DNA from: Candidatus Gastranaerophilales bacterium
Lineage (GTDB): Bacteria > Cyanobacteriota > Vampirovibrionia > Gastranaerophilales > Gastranaerophilaceae
Assembly: GCA_944324945.1 (NCBI GenBank)
Contig: CALUYE010000003.1
Span: forward strand, 1 to 64,000
Reading direction: 5' to 3'
DNA: 64,000 bases
The translations under genes and the position numbers were made by a program. A model generated the notes under the pieces. That model saw nothing but the letters and a program-made list of their open reading frames with translations, made no database searches and was not told where the DNA came from. This document shows, piece by piece, positions 26,363-36,814 of this stretch; position 1 is the first letter of the stretch, and every line of letters starts with the position of its first letter.

Positions 26363-27598
26363 TTAAATATTTTCATAAAGCGGGAATTGTTTGCATAATT
26401 CCAGACTTCTTTTTCTTAAATTTTCTTTTGTATCTTTTTCTAAGATAGCATCTGAAATAATTTTTGCAATTTTTGCCATTTCGGGCGTTTTCATTCCCCT
26501 TGTTGTTGTTGCTGCCGTTCCGATTCTCACTCCCGATGTTACAAAAGGAGACTCGGGATCATTCGGAACGGTATTTTTATTGGCCGTTATTCCGACTTCT
26601 TCAAGAAGATTAGCAACATCTTTACCTGTTTTTTTCAATCTTCTTAAATCAATTGTCATAACGTGGTTTTCCGATTTTGAACCAACAATATCTATTCCGT
26701 TTTTAATTAATTCACTTGCTAAAAATTTTGAATTTTCAACAACCTGTCTTGCGTATTCCTTAAATTCATCACTTGATGCCTCTAAAAGCGCTATTGCTTT
26801 ACCTGCAATAATATGTTCCAAGGGTCCTCCTTGAATCCCCGGGAAAACCGCTTTATCAATTCCTTGTGCATGTTCTTGTTTGCACATTATAATTCCGCCT
26901 CTTGGCCCTCTTAGGGTCTTATGGGTTGTTGTCGTAACAAAATCGGCATAAGGAACAGGGCTAGGGTGAACACCCGCTGCAACAAGAGCTGCAATGTGCG
27001 CTATATCAACCATTAAATAAGCGCCGACTTTTTTTGCTATTTTAGAAAATTTTTCAAAATCGATTATTCTTGAATAGTTGCTTGCACCCGCTATTATCAT
27101 TTTCGGATTATGTTCAAGAGCTTTTTTTTCAACATCATCGTAATCTATAACACCTTCATCGTTAACACCGTATGAAATAACGTTATAGTTAATTCCTGAA
27201 AAGTTAACGCTTGAACCATGGGTTAAATGTCCACCGTTTGATAAATCCATGCCTAAAATCGTATCGCCTGTTTTAAGAGCATACATAAACACTGCCATAT
27301 TTGCCTGCGCACCTGAATGAGGTTGAACGTTGGCATGGTCGCAATGAAACAATTTGCAACATCTTTTAACTGCAAGCTCTTCAATTTTATCAATATATTC
27401 GCAACCGTTGTAATATCTTTTATAAGGCTTTCCTTCGGCATATTTATTTGTTAAAACACTGCCGCATGCTGCCATAACGGCTTCAGAGGTAAAATTTTCG
27501 GACGCTATAAGCTCAATTGTATTTCTTTGCCTTTCAAGCTCACTTTGAATATATTGAGCCACTTCAGGGTCAGTTTGTTTGATTATATTTAACTCCAT
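26363..27598 (-). CDS. glyA: serine hydroxymethyltransferase
   Basis: A 411-residue PLP enzyme interconverting serine and glycine while charging tetrahydrofolate with a one-carbon unit. The PLP-lysine motif [14 protein letters not shown] is intact, as are the N-terminal LIASENFTS and the [11 protein letters not shown] substrate loops. It is followed by the WecA/TagO-type gene. The 153 bp upstream separates it from the divergent typA. Confidence 0.97.
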   Translation of the reverse strand: MELNIIKQTDPEVAQYIQSELERQRNTIELIASENFTSEAVMAACGSVLTNKYAEGKPYKRYYNGCEYIDKIEELAVKRCCKLFHCDHANVQPHSGAQANMAVFMYALKTGDTILGMDLSNGGHLTHGSSVNFSGINYNVISYGVNDEGVIDYDDVEKKALEHNPKMIIAGASNYSRIIDFEKFSKIAKKVGAYLMVDIAHIAALVAAGVHPSPVPYADFVTTTTHKTLRGPRGGIIMCKQEHAQGIDKAVFPGIQGGPLEHIIAGKAIALLEASSDEFKEYARQVVENSKFLASELIKNGIDIVGSKSENHVMTIDLRRLKKTGKDVANLLEEVGITANKNTVPNDPESPFVTSGVRIGTAATTTRGMKTPEMAKIAKIISDAILEKDTKENLRKRSLELCKQFPLYENI

Positions 27599-27751
27599 TA
27601 TTACCTCCCGAAAAATTTAAATTTTTACAATTATTTCTAATTTTACCTCAAAAAAATTTTTATAAGCAAACAAGAAAAAACTTTAACGGTATATTTTTTT
27701 ATTATAAAATATTTTTGTAACAAAAAAATATCGCAGGAAAGATTAACAACA

Positions 27752-29539
27752 ATGAAAAATAAAAAATTAAGAAATATAGCAATTATTGCCCACGTTGACC
27801 ACGGCAAAACAACGCTTGTGGATTGTATTTTGGATGCAACAAACGTATTTAGCGAACATCAGGAAATGGGTACTTGCGTTTTAGATAACAATGATATCGA
27901 ACGCGAAAGAGGAATTACGATTTTATCTAAAAATGTAGCTGTTGAATATAAAGGAGTCAAAATTAACGTCGTAGATACCCCGGGACACGCGGATTTCGGC
28001 GGCGAAGTAGAACGTGTATTAGGCATGGTTGACGGGGCATTATTGATTGTTGATGCTCAGGAAGGACCCATGCCTCAAACAAGATTTGTTTTATCCAAAG
28101 CTCTTGAATTAGGTATTAAAATTATTGTTGTAATAAATAAAATTGATAAACCCGGTGCAGACCCGGATGGCACTTTAGATAAAGTATTTGACCTGTTTAC
28201 GGAATTAACCGACAGAGAAGATTTAATTGATTTTCCTGTTGTATACGCAAGTTCATTACACAGATACGCAAAATTAAATCTTGAAGATGAAAATAAAAAC
28301 ATTCTTCCTTTGCTTGACTGTATTTTAGAAAATATAGAAGGCCCAGAAGCAGATGTCGATCTTCCGCTGCAGCTTCAAATTACAACGCTTGATTATAATG
28401 AATATGTCGGAAGAATTGCAATAGGAAGAATTAAAAACGGTAAGATTAAATCTCAAGAACAGGTTACTTTACTAAAAGCGGACGGAAGCGCTCAAAAAGG
28501 AAAAGTTGTTAAATTGTTCGGTTTTAAAGATTTAGGACGTGTTGAAATCGAAGAAGCTTATGCAGGAGATATCGTAGGGCTTGCAGGGTTTAGTGATATT
28601 CAAATAGGGGAAACAATATCCTGCCTAACAAATCCTGTGGCGCTGCCGTTAATTAAAATTGACGAACCGACACTTCAGATGAATTTTTCAATTAACGATT
28701 CACCCTTTGCGGGAACCGAAGGTAAATTTGTAACCTCCCGCCAGCTAAGAAAAAGATTGTATTTTGAACTTGAAAAAAATGTTTCGCTTCGTGTTCAAGA
28801 TACCGATTCAACAGATGTATTTAAAGTATCAGGCAGAGGAGAATTGCATTTAAGCATTTTAATTGAAACAATGAGAAGAGAAGGTTATGAATTTCAAGTT
28901 TCAAAACCTGAAGTAATTTACAAAGAAGAAGACGGAATTAAACTTGAACCTTATGAAAATTTAATTGTTGATGTTCCTGAAAATTGCGTAGGTTCGGTAA
29001 TTGAAAGATTGTCTTCAAGAAAAGCGCAGATGCTTGATATGCAGGCAGGCCCGAAAAGAACAAATATAGATTTTATTATCCCCGCCCGCGGTTTAATCGG
29101 CTTTAGATCGGAATTTATCAGAATGACAAAAGGCGAAGGTATAATGTATCATACATTTGCCCGCTATGATGAATATGCAGGCGATATTCCGCGCCAAAGA
29201 ACAGGCTCTTTAATTGCCCATGAAGATGGCGAAGCGGTAGCTTATGCACTTCACCAATTTGAAGACAGAGGCGTATTTTTTATAACCCCTAAAACAAAAG
29301 TCTACAGAGGCATGATTGTAGGAGAATGCAACAGAGCTCAGGATATTCCCGTTAACGTTTGCAAAACCAAAAAAATGACCAATATGCGCTCCGCAACGGC
29401 AGACGTTATGGTAACTCTTCAAGCTCCTAAAATAATGACTCTTGAAGACGCTCTTGAATACATCCAGGATGATGAACTCGTAGAAATAACACCGAAAAAT
29501 ATAAGAATGAGAAAAGCGGATTTAGTTAAGTTAAGATAA
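27752..29539 (+). CDS. typA: translational GTPase TypA/BipA
   Basis: A 595-residue ribosome-associated GTPase needed for large-subunit assembly and growth under stress. The G-motifs are complete: AHVDHGKTT (G1), RGITI (G2), DTPGHADF (G3) and [10 protein letters not shown] (G4). EF-G-like domains II, III and V follow, and the TypA-specific C-terminal part includes [10 protein letters not shown] and [17 protein letters not shown] precedes the ATG, but spacing is long. It is followed by an intergenic gap of 89 bp without a clear terminator. Confidence 0.97.
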   Translation: MKNKKLRNIAIIAHVDHGKTTLVDCILDATNVFSEHQEMGTCVLDNNDIERERGITILSKNVAVEYKGVKINVVDTPGHADFGGEVERVLGMVDGALLIVDAQEGPMPQTRFVLSKALELGIKIIVVINKIDKPGADPDGTLDKVFDLFTELTDREDLIDFPVVYASSLHRYAKLNLEDENKNILPLLDCILENIEGPEADVDLPLQLQITTLDYNEYVGRIAIGRIKNGKIKSQEQVTLLKADGSAQKGKVVKLFGFKDLGRVEIEEAYAGDIVGLAGFSDIQIGETISCLTNPVALPLIKIDEPTLQMNFSINDSPFAGTEGKFVTSRQLRKRLYFELEKNVSLRVQDTDSTDVFKVSGRGELHLSILIETMRREGYEFQVSKPEVIYKEEDGIKLEPYENLIVDVPENCVGSVIERLSSRKAQMLDMQAGPKRTNIDFIIPARGLIGFRSEFIRMTKGEGIMYHTFARYDEYAGDIPRQRTGSLIAHEDGEAVAYALHQFEDRGVFFITPKTKVYRGMIVGECNRAQDIPVNVCKTKKMTNMRSATADVMVTLQAPKIMTLEDALEYIQDDELVEITPKNIRMRKADLVKLR

Positions 29540-29628
29540 TTGATTTAATTTTAATAAAAATAATTTCATTCCGATGAATAGCCTCAAACACTGATTAAAA
29601 AAACTTTATTTAATCGTAGTATTAACGT

Positions 29629-30639
29629 ATGAAAATATTGTTTTATGATATCAGAAAAATTGAATTTGAATATTTGACGCAAAATATGCCGTCTTTTTTA
29701 GAGCCGTATTTTATCAATTATCCCTTAAATGAAACAACCTATATTGATGAAAAAATGATTGATTGCGAAGCGCTGAGCGTTTTTGTCAGCTCAACTTTGA
29801 ATAAAGACGTACTTAAAAAATTTAAAAATTTAAAATACATCTTCTTAAGAAGCGCGGGCTATTCAAATGTCGATCTTGCTTATTGCAAAAATAACAACAT
29901 TTTAATATTTAACGCTCCGCAATACGGCCCATCAAGCGTTGCAGAGTATGCTTTTTCTTTAATATTAAATCTGTCAAAAAGAATTGACGAATCAAAAAAT
30001 GCTCTGTTAAGCGGCGAAATTGATGCAAATAATTTAATAGGGATTGAATTAAAGAATAAAATAATCGGGATAATAGGCCTGGGTTCCATCGGAAGAAAAA
30101 TTTTAAATATAGCCCATGGTTTTAACATGGAAGTTTTAGCTTATGATATTGAACAAAAAGGAGCTTATAATTATGTTGAATTGGATGAATTGCTTGAAAA
30201 ATCCGATTTTATAACCATAAATTGCCCCTTAACGCCTCAAACAAAACATTTGATAAATAAAGATTCTTTTTCAAAAATGAAAAAGAGTGCAATTCTTGTT
30301 AATGTTGCAAGAGGCGAAATTGTTGATACAAAAGAATTATATTTAGCGCTTATAAATAAAAAAATCAAAGGCGCCGCACTTGATGTTATAGAATGTGAAG
30401 AAATATTATGTAATTCTTATTTAAAATGTGAAAAATATAAAAATATAAAAATCTCCTGCCTTAAAAAATATCTTTTTATTCAAAAGTTATTAAAACTTCC
30501 AAACGTAATTATAACGCCTCATAACGCCTATAACACTTACGAAGCAAACGTAAGAATTTTAAAAACAACACTGTTTAATATTAAACAAATACTAAATAAT
30601 GAATTAAATTCTGGCGTGAAAAATTTAGTTTTGCTATAA
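29629..30639 (+). CDS. D-2-hydroxyacid dehydrogenase
   Basis: A 336-residue NAD-dependent dehydrogenase of the D-2-hydroxyacid family, reducing a 2-oxoacid such as pyruvate to the D-hydroxyacid. The Rossmann loop GIIGLGSIGRK is at about 145-155, the catalytic Arg lies in NVARGEIVDT, the Glu in the following DVIECE segment, and the His in TPHNAY. An unusual insert between the Glu and His regions (ILCNSYLKCEKYKNIKISCLKKYLF... in pieces) lengthens the loop. It has no clear ribosome site. deoC begins 10 bp after its stop, so they are probably co-transcribed. Likely a fermentative D-lactate dehydrogenase, but substrate is inferred. Confidence 0.88.
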   Translation: MKILFYDIRKIEFEYLTQNMPSFLEPYFINYPLNETTYIDEKMIDCEALSVFVSSTLNKDVLKKFKNLKYIFLRSAGYSNVDLAYCKNNNILIFNAPQYGPSSVAEYAFSLILNLSKRIDESKNALLSGEIDANNLIGIELKNKIIGIIGLGSIGRKILNIAHGFNMEVLAYDIEQKGAYNYVELDELLEKSDFITINCPLTPQTKHLINKDSFSKMKKSAILVNVARGEIVDTKELYLALINKKIKGAALDVIECEEILCNSYLKCEKYKNIKISCLKKYLFIQKLLKLPNVIITPHNAYNTYEANVRILKTTLFNIKQILNNELNSGVKNLVLL

Positions 30640-30649
30640 TAAAATTACC

Positions 30650-31306
30650 ATGCACAAACTGAATAAATACATTGAACACACGCTTTTAAAAAGTGATGCG
30701 AGCGCAGAAGAAATAGAAAAACTTGCACTTGATGCTCTAAAATATGATTTTTTCGGCGTTTGTATAAATATTAACTATATCAACTATATAAAACAATTTT
30801 TATCGGGTTCTGATGTTAAAATAGTAACGGTTGTAAATTTCCCGCTTGCAAATAATACTATCGATATTATTCAATTTCAAACGCAAAAAGCGCTCGATGA
30901 AGGAGCGGATGAAATCGATACGGTTTTAAATATTGCGGAACTTAAAAATAAAAATTATAAAAAAGTAGTTGACGACATTAAAAAAACAAAAGAAATCTGC
31001 AAAAACCACAACTTAAAAGTAATAATAGAAACAGACTTATTAACAAAAGAAGAAATCGTAACAGCTTCAAAATGCGCAATAGATGGCAATGCTGATTTTG
31101 TCAAAACTTCAACCGGTTTTGTTAAAAACGGATTAGGCGCCAAAGTTGAAGATGTTAAATTAATGTATAAAACCGTAAAACCATACGGACTATCCGTTAA
31201 AGCTTCAGGCGGAATTAAAACAACCAAGCAGGCAATTGATTTAATTAATGCGGGTGCTTCAAGATTAGGCACATCAAGCGGTGTTGATATTATTCAAAAT
31301 ATTTAA
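30650..31306 (+). CDS. deoC: deoxyribose-phosphate aldolase
   Basis: A 218-residue class I aldolase cleaving 2-deoxyribose-5-phosphate to glyceraldehyde-3-phosphate and acetaldehyde. The Schiff-base lysine is in FVKTSTGF, the proton-relay lysine in VKASGGIK, and the N-terminal IEHTLL motif is typical. It lies in a run of five plus-strand genes. The small gene at 31320 begins 13 bp after its stop. No other nucleoside catabolism gene is nearby. Confidence 0.96.
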   Translation: MHKLNKYIEHTLLKSDASAEEIEKLALDALKYDFFGVCININYINYIKQFLSGSDVKIVTVVNFPLANNTIDIIQFQTQKALDEGADEIDTVLNIAELKNKNYKKVVDDIKKTKEICKNHNLKVIIETDLLTKEEIVTASKCAIDGNADFVKTSTGFVKNGLGAKVEDVKLMYKTVKPYGLSVKASGGIKTTKQAIDLINAGASRLGTSSGVDIIQNI

Positions 31307-31319
31307 GAAAGGAACAAAA

Positions 31320-31517
31320 ATGACAAGAGAAGAAAACAAAATCACTATTCGCTCCGACAGAGATACGGACTATACTTTCATGTATAAAGGTGAAGAAGTT
31401 ACTCTTAAGGCAGGAAGTGTTGTTTCAATTGCAGACGGACTTAAAAATGTTGTTTTTCCGACTGTTGCAATGAAGATTATGAATAATTTAATAGTTGTTA
31501 AGGGCGATGTAAAGTAA
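31320..31517 (+). CDS. small uncharacterised protein
   Basis: The 65-residue protein begins at an ATG with AAGGAA six bases upstream, which decides this start over an upstream in-frame ATG at 31281 that lies inside deoC. It is predicted to be a beta-rich soluble domain (ITIRSDRDTDYTFMYKGEEVTLKAG). Its stop overlaps the start of the ACT-domain gene by one base (TAATG), a sign of translational coupling. I do not recognise the family; its place before the ACT/PFL pair suggests a shared role. Confidence 0.65.
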   Translation: MTREENKITIRSDRDTDYTFMYKGEEVTLKAGSVVSIADGLKNVVFPTVAMKIMNNLIVVKGDVK

Positions 31518-31801
31518 TGAATAAAGATGAAAATCAAATAATAATTACCGTAACGGGAAAAGATAAAGTAGGTATCGTAAGTGCTGTGTCTGCATGCTTA
31601 AGCGAACACAGTGTTAATATTGAAGATATTAAACAAACAATCATGCAGGATAATTTTGTTATGATTATGCTTTGCGATATTGAAAAAATGAGCGTTTCTT
31701 TTAAAGAGTTTAAAGACGATTTAGTAAAATTAGGCGAAGAACTTAAAATGGAAATATGGGTTCAAAAAAAAGAAATATTTGATAAAATGCACACAATTTA
31801 G
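31517..31801 (+). CDS. ACT-domain protein, UPF0237 type
   Basis: A 94-residue single ACT domain of the UPF0237 type ([33 protein letters not shown]), a small ligand-binding regulatory domain usually responding to amino acids. In many bacteria this gene stands directly before a PFL-like (UPF0210) gene, exactly as here, where the PFL start is 7 bp downstream. It may be a sensor for the neighbouring enzyme-like protein. The ligand is not known to me. Confidence 0.88.
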   Translation: MNKDENQIIITVTGKDKVGIVSAVSACLSEHSVNIEDIKQTIMQDNFVMIMLCDIEKMSVSFKEFKDDLVKLGEELKMEIWVQKKEIFDKMHTI

Positions 31802-31808
31802 GGTCAAA

Positions 31809-33176
31809 ATGTCATACGTTAATCAAAAACACATAATAGAAACAATCAAGATGATAAAAATTCATCATCTTGATATCAGAACTACAACTCTTTCGCTGAG
31901 CTTAAGAGACTGTTGCTCTAGCGATGTTAAAAAAACAGGTCAAAAAATCTACGATAAAATTTTAAAATACGCTTCAAATTTTGTTTCTTGTGCAAACGAA
32001 ATTGAAAACGAATATTCAATTCCGATTGTAAACAAAAGAATTGCGCTGACGCCGATTTCTTTAATCGGAGAAAGCTGTGATAATATCGACTATGTTTATT
32101 TAGCACAAATTATAGATAAAGCAGGGCAAGAAGTCGGGGTTGATTTTATCGGAGGTTTTTCGGCTCTTGTTGATAAAGGCTTTACAAAAGGCGATTTAAA
32201 ATTCTTTGAGCAAATACCCGAAGCGCTTGCGACGACAAATAAGCTGTGCTCTTCAGTCAACCTTGGAACCTCAAAAGCGGGTGTTAATATGGATGCTGTT
32301 TTAAAAACGGCAGATGTAATTAAAAAAACGGCACAATTAACAAAAGACTCTGACAGTATTGGTGCTGCTAAATTTGTTTGTTTTTGCAATGCCGTTACCG
32401 ATAATCCCTTTATGGCAGGTGCTTTTTGCAACGTAAACGAAGCGGAATGCGCTTTAAATATCGGTGTTTCAGGCCCCGGGGTTGTTTCAAGCGCCATAGA
32501 AGAACTTGATAAAACCGCTGATTTTGGCGAAGTAAGTAATTTAATTAAAAAAATGGCTTTTAAAATTACAACTTCAGGCGAGCTTATCGGACGCAGACTT
32601 GCTCAAAAATTAAACATTCCTTTTGGTATTATTGATTTATCCTTAGCGCCCACTCCACAGGAAGGCGACAGCGTAGCTGAAATATTTAAAGCAATGGGCT
32701 TAGAACAAGCAGGCGCACACGGCACCACCATGGCTCTTGCTATGTTAAACGATGCCGTTAAAAAAGGCGGTATTATGGCTTCAAGTTATGTCGGAGGGTT
32801 ATCGGGAGCATTTATTCCCGTTTCTGAAGATGCAGGCATGATTGAAGCGGCAAGATTAAATTCTCTTACGATTGATAAACTTGAAGCAATGACAAGCGTT
32901 TGTTCCGTCGGGCTTGATATGATAGCAATCCCCGGAGATACTCCAAATTCAACAATAGCAGGAATTATCGCCGACGAGATGGCAATCGGTATGATAAACA
33001 AAAAAACAACAGCAGTGAGAATTATTCCCGTTATCGGAAAAACGGTAGGACAGGATGCGCATTTTGGCGGCTTATTGGGAACAGCACCCATTATGAGCGT
33101 TAATAAATTTTCAAGCGAAATTTTTGTTAACCGCGGCGGAAGAGTGCCCGCTCCGATTCACAGTCTAAACAATTAA
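31809..33176 (+). CDS. PFL family protein, UPF0210/DUF711
   Basis: The 455-residue protein belongs to the UPF0210 (DUF711) family, named for a fold like pyruvate formate-lyase but without a demonstrated activity. Recognisable parts are [11 protein letters not shown] near the start, [42 protein letters not shown] and [13 protein letters not shown] start it at the ATG 31809 (MSYVNQKHI) rather than an in-frame ATG at 31779 inside the ACT gene. It lies 7 bp behind the ACT-domain gene. It converges on the regulator at 33177, whose stop directly abuts its own. Confidence 0.9.
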   Translation: MSYVNQKHIIETIKMIKIHHLDIRTTTLSLSLRDCCSSDVKKTGQKIYDKILKYASNFVSCANEIENEYSIPIVNKRIALTPISLIGESCDNIDYVYLAQIIDKAGQEVGVDFIGGFSALVDKGFTKGDLKFFEQIPEALATTNKLCSSVNLGTSKAGVNMDAVLKTADVIKKTAQLTKDSDSIGAAKFVCFCNAVTDNPFMAGAFCNVNEAECALNIGVSGPGVVSSAIEELDKTADFGEVSNLIKKMAFKITTSGELIGRRLAQKLNIPFGIIDLSLAPTPQEGDSVAEIFKAMGLEQAGAHGTTMALAMLNDAVKKGGIMASSYVGGLSGAFIPVSEDAGMIEAARLNSLTIDKLEAMTSVCSVGLDMIAIPGDTPNSTIAGIIADEMAIGMINKKTTAVRIIPVIGKTVGQDAHFGGLLGTAPIMSVNKFSSEIFVNRGGRVPAPIHSLNN

Positions 33177-33452
33177 TTATTTTTCATAAAGGCAAAAACT
33201 ATCCAAACATTCATCTTCGAGTTTTTTAATTAAAGATGAAAGTTTTATATTCAGCGCTTCGCAAACAGAAATCAACGAAATTAATTTAGGTTCGTTAATT
33301 CCGTTTTCAAGCCTGCTTAGCATAGATTTAGGTATGTCAAATTCATCAGCCAACAATCTTTGAGATTTATTCTGCTTAATTCTTTCTTCTTTTATTAATT
33401 TTGCAAGAACTTTGATTATTTTTTGAGCTTTTTTTGAATTTACATGTTGCAT
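33177..33452 (-). CDS. XRE-family helix-turn-helix regulator
   Basis: A 91-residue protein that is essentially one Cro/C1-type HTH domain (about 16-75): RIKQNKSQRLLADEFDIPKSMLSRLENGI is the helix 2-turn-helix 3 region, followed by VCEALNIKLSSL. A short acidic, Cys-containing tail follows. It is probably a dimeric DNA-binding repressor. It is divergent from the pilin-like gene (start 33530, 77 bp between), so that gene is a candidate target along with its own promoter. Confidence 0.85.
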   Translation of the reverse strand: MQHVNSKKAQKIIKVLAKLIKEERIKQNKSQRLLADEFDIPKSMLSRLENGINEPKLISLISVCEALNIKLSSLIKKLEDECLDSFCLYEK

Positions 33453-33529
33453 ATATAGAATTGTATGCTTTAATAATATTATGGTTATCTATGTATAGAA
33501 CCATGAAAAACATAGATGGGAGTAGTATT

Positions 33530-34312
33530 ATGATAATATTTAAAAAAGCTTTTACATTAGCCGAAATATTAATTGTTCTTGTAATAATAGGGATATTAAC
33601 TATGATTTTACTGCCTATTGCCTTTCAAAGTTCACCCAATGAAGATGTTATGAAATTTAAAAAAGGGTATAATACGCTTGGCAGTGTAATTAGAGAACTT
33701 GTAACATCGGACAAATATTATCAAAACGGCGACCTTGGAATTGATTCCAAAGGAAATCAAATATATGACGGTGAAGGACAAAGAACATATTTTTGCAAAA
33801 GCTTTGCCGATGTAATAAGTGCTAAAGAAGTTAACTGTATGGAAGATGAAATAGGCTGGAAAGCGGGAAGAACTTATATTTTATTAAACGGAGAAAGCAT
33901 AGGAGCTTCTTATAAACCCAAAAATCCGACGCAAGACAGCATCTCACAGGCTAAAATAAAACTGGATACAAATTGCAAAGATGCACAAAACGATACGCCC
34001 GAAGAAATTATCCTGAATGACGGGATTATATTTTATTCCGCATCGAGCGTTGCTTTTGGAACGGCATTTACAAAAAATGCCAATGACGATAATTACAACT
34101 GGAAAACAAGATATTTCTCTCCTCCGGATAAATTTCCTGCCAACTATTGCGATAAAAGCGGGTTTGATATAGCATATAAGGTTTTTTGTATGGATGTTGA
34201 CAAGTTCAATTCAGGCGAAGACCCCTTTGGATTCGGTATCCGCGCCGACGGCAAAATATTAACAGGCGCAAGAGCCGATGAATGGGTAAATAAAAGCATA
34301 CAAAAAGAATAA
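33530..34312 (+). CDS. type IV pilin-like / pseudopilin protein
   Basis: The N-terminus MIIFKKAFTLAEILIVLVIIGILTMI is a type III (prepilin) signal: a short basic leader, cleavage before Phe after Ala, Glu at position 5 of the mature protein and a long hydrophobic helix. The remaining part of about 225 residues is a large globular domain with several Cys (about 5). I start at ATG 33530 (GGGAG upstream) instead of in-frame Mets in front of it. Resembles the H-type pseudopilins with a GspH-like size, but no secretion or pilus genes are adjacent. 260 residues. It may be assembled by machinery encoded elsewhere. Confidence 0.8.
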   Translation: MIIFKKAFTLAEILIVLVIIGILTMILLPIAFQSSPNEDVMKFKKGYNTLGSVIRELVTSDKYYQNGDLGIDSKGNQIYDGEGQRTYFCKSFADVISAKEVNCMEDEIGWKAGRTYILLNGESIGASYKPKNPTQDSISQAKIKLDTNCKDAQNDTPEEIILNDGIIFYSASSVAFGTAFTKNANDDNYNWKTRYFSPPDKFPANYCDKSGFDIAYKVFCMDVDKFNSGEDPFGFGIRADGKILTGARADEWVNKSIQKE

Positions 34313-34336
34313 TAACTTCATTATTAAAAAATAAAT

Positions 34337-34360
34337 AAAAGCAGGTAAAAACCTGCTTTT
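34337..34360. terminator. bidirectional terminator
   Basis: AAAAGCAGGT (34337-34346) pairs with ACCTGCTTTT (34351-34360) around AAAA, flanked by A- and T-runs on both sides. It lies between the convergent pilin-like gene and the small exported protein at 34365. Confidence 0.9.
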
Positions 34361-34364
34361 TAAA

Positions 34365-34661
34365 TTATAATATCGGAATCGAGCTTGTTTGACGCGTTGT
34401 GTAGTCAAGAGCTTTTTGATGAATTATTTCTCTTGTATCAAGCTTTAAGCTTTGAGCGGGTTTTTCTTTAAGCTCATTGTTTGCTTTTTCAACTTTTTCT
34501 TTTTTATTCATTTTGTCAAAGTTGATTAAATTTGATTCGTCTTTTTGCTCGTATTGAATATTAACATAAGAACCGTTTGGTACATATAAGCCGTTATTGT
34601 TTGCGTATATCGGATTTAGCGCAAACATTAAAAATAAAGACAATATTAAATATTTTTTCAT
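34365..34661 (-). CDS. small exported protein
   Basis: A 98-residue protein with a Sec signal peptide (MKKYLILSLFLMFALNPIYA, likely cleavage after IYA). The mature part is Asn-, Lys- and Glu-rich with a charged helix (NKKEKVEKANNELKEK). Its ATG overlaps the stop of the tsaC gene by 4 bp (ATGA), so it is the last gene of the spoIID-murJ-tsaC group. It is probably periplasmic. The family is not recognised. Confidence 0.7.
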   Translation of the reverse strand: MKKYLILSLFLMFALNPIYANNNGLYVPNGSYVNIQYEQKDESNLINFDKMNKKEKVEKANNELKEKPAQSLKLDTREIIHQKALDYTTRQTSSIPIL

Positions 34662-35224
34662 AATTTTATTGCTCCCGTTCTTAGAACCTTATAACCTTCT
34701 TCTTCACATAAAATAACGGTGGAAGGAGTGTTATTGTTCACTGTATCATCAATTGGTTTTATTATTGTAGCACATGATGAAAATTTTTCACAAGCCTCCT
34801 TATAGTTTCTAACCGGGGGTTGCGTTGAAAGGTTACATGATGTAGTAGCTAAAACTTTATTTTCTAATGAATCAATTAAATTAAAATAATCTTTACTGTC
34901 GGGTATTCTTATGCCGACGGTATTAGAGTATGAAGTAACTTTAGGATTTAAAATATCCGATTTTTCAAAAATCAACGTTAGGGCACCGGGTAAATATTTA
35001 TTAATTAATTTTTGAGCATACAAAGGAATTGATTTTATATATTTACTTAAATATTTAATATCGCTGCTCATTAAAATTAAAGGCTTTTTAGTGTCTCTTT
35101 TTTTTATTTCATACAAATTATCAATAGCGCAATCATCACAAGGATCTACCCCAAACCCCCAGACGGTATCCGTTTTAAAAGCTAAAACTTCACCTTTTTT
35201 TAATTTTTTTTCAATCTTTTGCAA
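34658..35224 (-). CDS. tsaC: threonylcarbamoyl-AMP synthase, Sua5/YrdC type
   Basis: A 188-residue YrdC-fold enzyme making threonylcarbamoyl-adenylate from threonine, bicarbonate and ATP, for t6A37 in tRNAs. It starts with KGEVLAFKTDTVWGFGVDP (KxT/S-T-x-x-G motif), then KKRDTKKPLILMSSD (KxR...K-P), and TTSCNLSTQP (SxN). Short length shows it is TsaC-like, without the Sua5 C-terminal domain. It overlaps murJ by 25 bp and the exported-protein gene by 4 bp. Other t6A genes are not in the window. Confidence 0.9.
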   Translation of the reverse strand: MQKIEKKLKKGEVLAFKTDTVWGFGVDPCDDCAIDNLYEIKKRDTKKPLILMSSDIKYLSKYIKSIPLYAQKLINKYLPGALTLIFEKSDILNPKVTSYSNTVGIRIPDSKDYFNLIDSLENKVLATTSCNLSTQPPVRNYKEACEKFSSCATIIKPIDDTVNNNTPSTVILCEEEGYKVLRTGAIKL

Positions 35225-36804
35225 AATTTTTCCTCAACTTTTTCTTTTAAATCTTCAAGATATTCAACTTTTAATAAATGAGATAAGGATATATATATTG
35301 AAAATATAACACTAAATGTTATTAAAACTTTAACAATTTTTAAAATAAACGAAGTATTTAAATATATTGCAATAAATTCGTTTAAAAAATACCCGATAAC
35401 ATAAGCAACTAAAGCGCAAAAAATAATTTTTGCCATTTGCGTCATAAAATGTCTGTAACCTATTGAAATCTTTTTTCTTATTAAAAAAGCAAGAAGGGTT
35501 GCGTTAATTAAAGTAATTATTGTTGTTGAAAGAGCAATCCCGTTAATCCCCATGGGTTTAACAAGAAGGGAGTTAAATATAAGCTTTAGTAAAATAGAAC
35601 CCATTGCAATATAAAAAGGTGTCTTTGAATCGTTAAAAGCATAATAAAGCCTTGTTATAGAGTCTCTGAACATATATGGAATTATTGAAAGTGAAATATA
35701 AAATAATACTTCAGACACCATAAAAGTAGCCCTTGAATCAAAAGCCCCGCGCTCAAGCGCAATTGAAATTAAATCGGTTCTTGAGATAAATATGAATATC
35801 ATCATAAAAGTACCGACAAAAATCAAAGAACCGACGCCTTTATTAAAATAATACCTTACTTCGTCAAACTCTTTTTTTGCAACAAGTCTTGAAAACAACG
35901 GAAACAAAGGAACAAGCAAAGCCGATAACATCAAGCCGGTCGGAAATTGGAAAATACGGTTTGCATACCCATACGCTGTCCACTGCCCTTCGCTTAAGCC
36001 TGATGCAAAGAAAATATCAACATAAATCCCGATTTGTCCTATGGTTGATGATAAAAACGCAGGCATTAAAAGCTCTAGTATGTCTTTAAAATTTTTATTA
36101 TTGAAAAATTCAAAGCAGGGTTTAAAAGTATAACCCAATTTTAAAACCGCAGGCGACTGCATTATAAGCTGCAGCAATGCACCTAAAAGCGTACCAAAGG
36201 CTAAATAAAACCCCGAGTCATCTCCTTTTGTAAAAAACAAAGTAAAAACAATACCTACAGATAAAGCGGAAGGTGCAATATTTGGAAGTAAAAACTTATT
36301 ATACGTTACAAGAATTCCGTAATACAATCCCAAAAGCGCTCCGACTACAATCGAAGGAGACATTATTTTTAAAAGATACGCCGCTTTTGAAGATAATTCA
36401 GGGGTTGCCTGAGAAATAATAACATTCATTACCTGTGTTGGGAAAAAGAAGCAAATAAGTGCAATTAAACCAAAAATAAGAATTGAAAAGGTTTCAAAAG
36501 TGTTAAATAATTTTTTAACATCCTTGCTTGGTTTTTTGGTAAAATCCGATATTAATTTTGAAAAAACACTAACGGTAGCGCTGTGAAAAGGTCCTCCCAT
36601 TCCGCCAAGAATTACTATTGCAAGCGCGGGAATTTGATAAGCATAAAAATAAGCATCCGAAACCAACCCTGCGCCGTAGTAATTTGCAACCACAACATCC
36701 CTTAAAAAACCAAACACTTTAGATAATAAGATAACAATTACAATTAGGCCTGCGCATTTTAAAAGCCCTTCGCCCGATTCGGTATGTACTTTATTATCTT
36801 CCAT
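35200..36804 (-). CDS. murJ: lipid II flippase MurJ
   Basis: A 534-residue polytopic protein (about 14 membrane segments) of the MVF/MATE-like family that flips lipid II for peptidoglycan synthesis. Typical markers: SKVFGFLRDVVVANYYGAG near the start, FGLIALICFFFP, IQ...GLMLSALLVPLFPLFSRLV and SRTDLISIALERGAFD. It follows the SpoIID-like gene by 10 bp and overlaps tsaC. The N-terminal ~15 residues are hydrophilic. The envelope context is coherent. Confidence 0.93.
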   Translation of the reverse strand: MEDNKVHTESGEGLLKCAGLIVIVILLSKVFGFLRDVVVANYYGAGLVSDAYFYAYQIPALAIVILGGMGGPFHSATVSVFSKLISDFTKKPSKDVKKLFNTFETFSILIFGLIALICFFFPTQVMNVIISQATPELSSKAAYLLKIMSPSIVVGALLGLYYGILVTYNKFLLPNIAPSALSVGIVFTLFFTKGDDSGFYLAFGTLLGALLQLIMQSPAVLKLGYTFKPCFEFFNNKNFKDILELLMPAFLSSTIGQIGIYVDIFFASGLSEGQWTAYGYANRIFQFPTGLMLSALLVPLFPLFSRLVAKKEFDEVRYYFNKGVGSLIFVGTFMMIFIFISRTDLISIALERGAFDSRATFMVSEVLFYISLSIIPYMFRDSITRLYYAFNDSKTPFYIAMGSILLKLIFNSLLVKPMGINGIALSTTIITLINATLLAFLIRKKISIGYRHFMTQMAKIIFCALVAYVIGYFLNEFIAIYLNTSFILKIVKVLITFSVIFSIYISLSHLLKVEYLEDLKEKVEEKFCKRLKKN

Positions 36805-36814
36805 TATTAATGCC

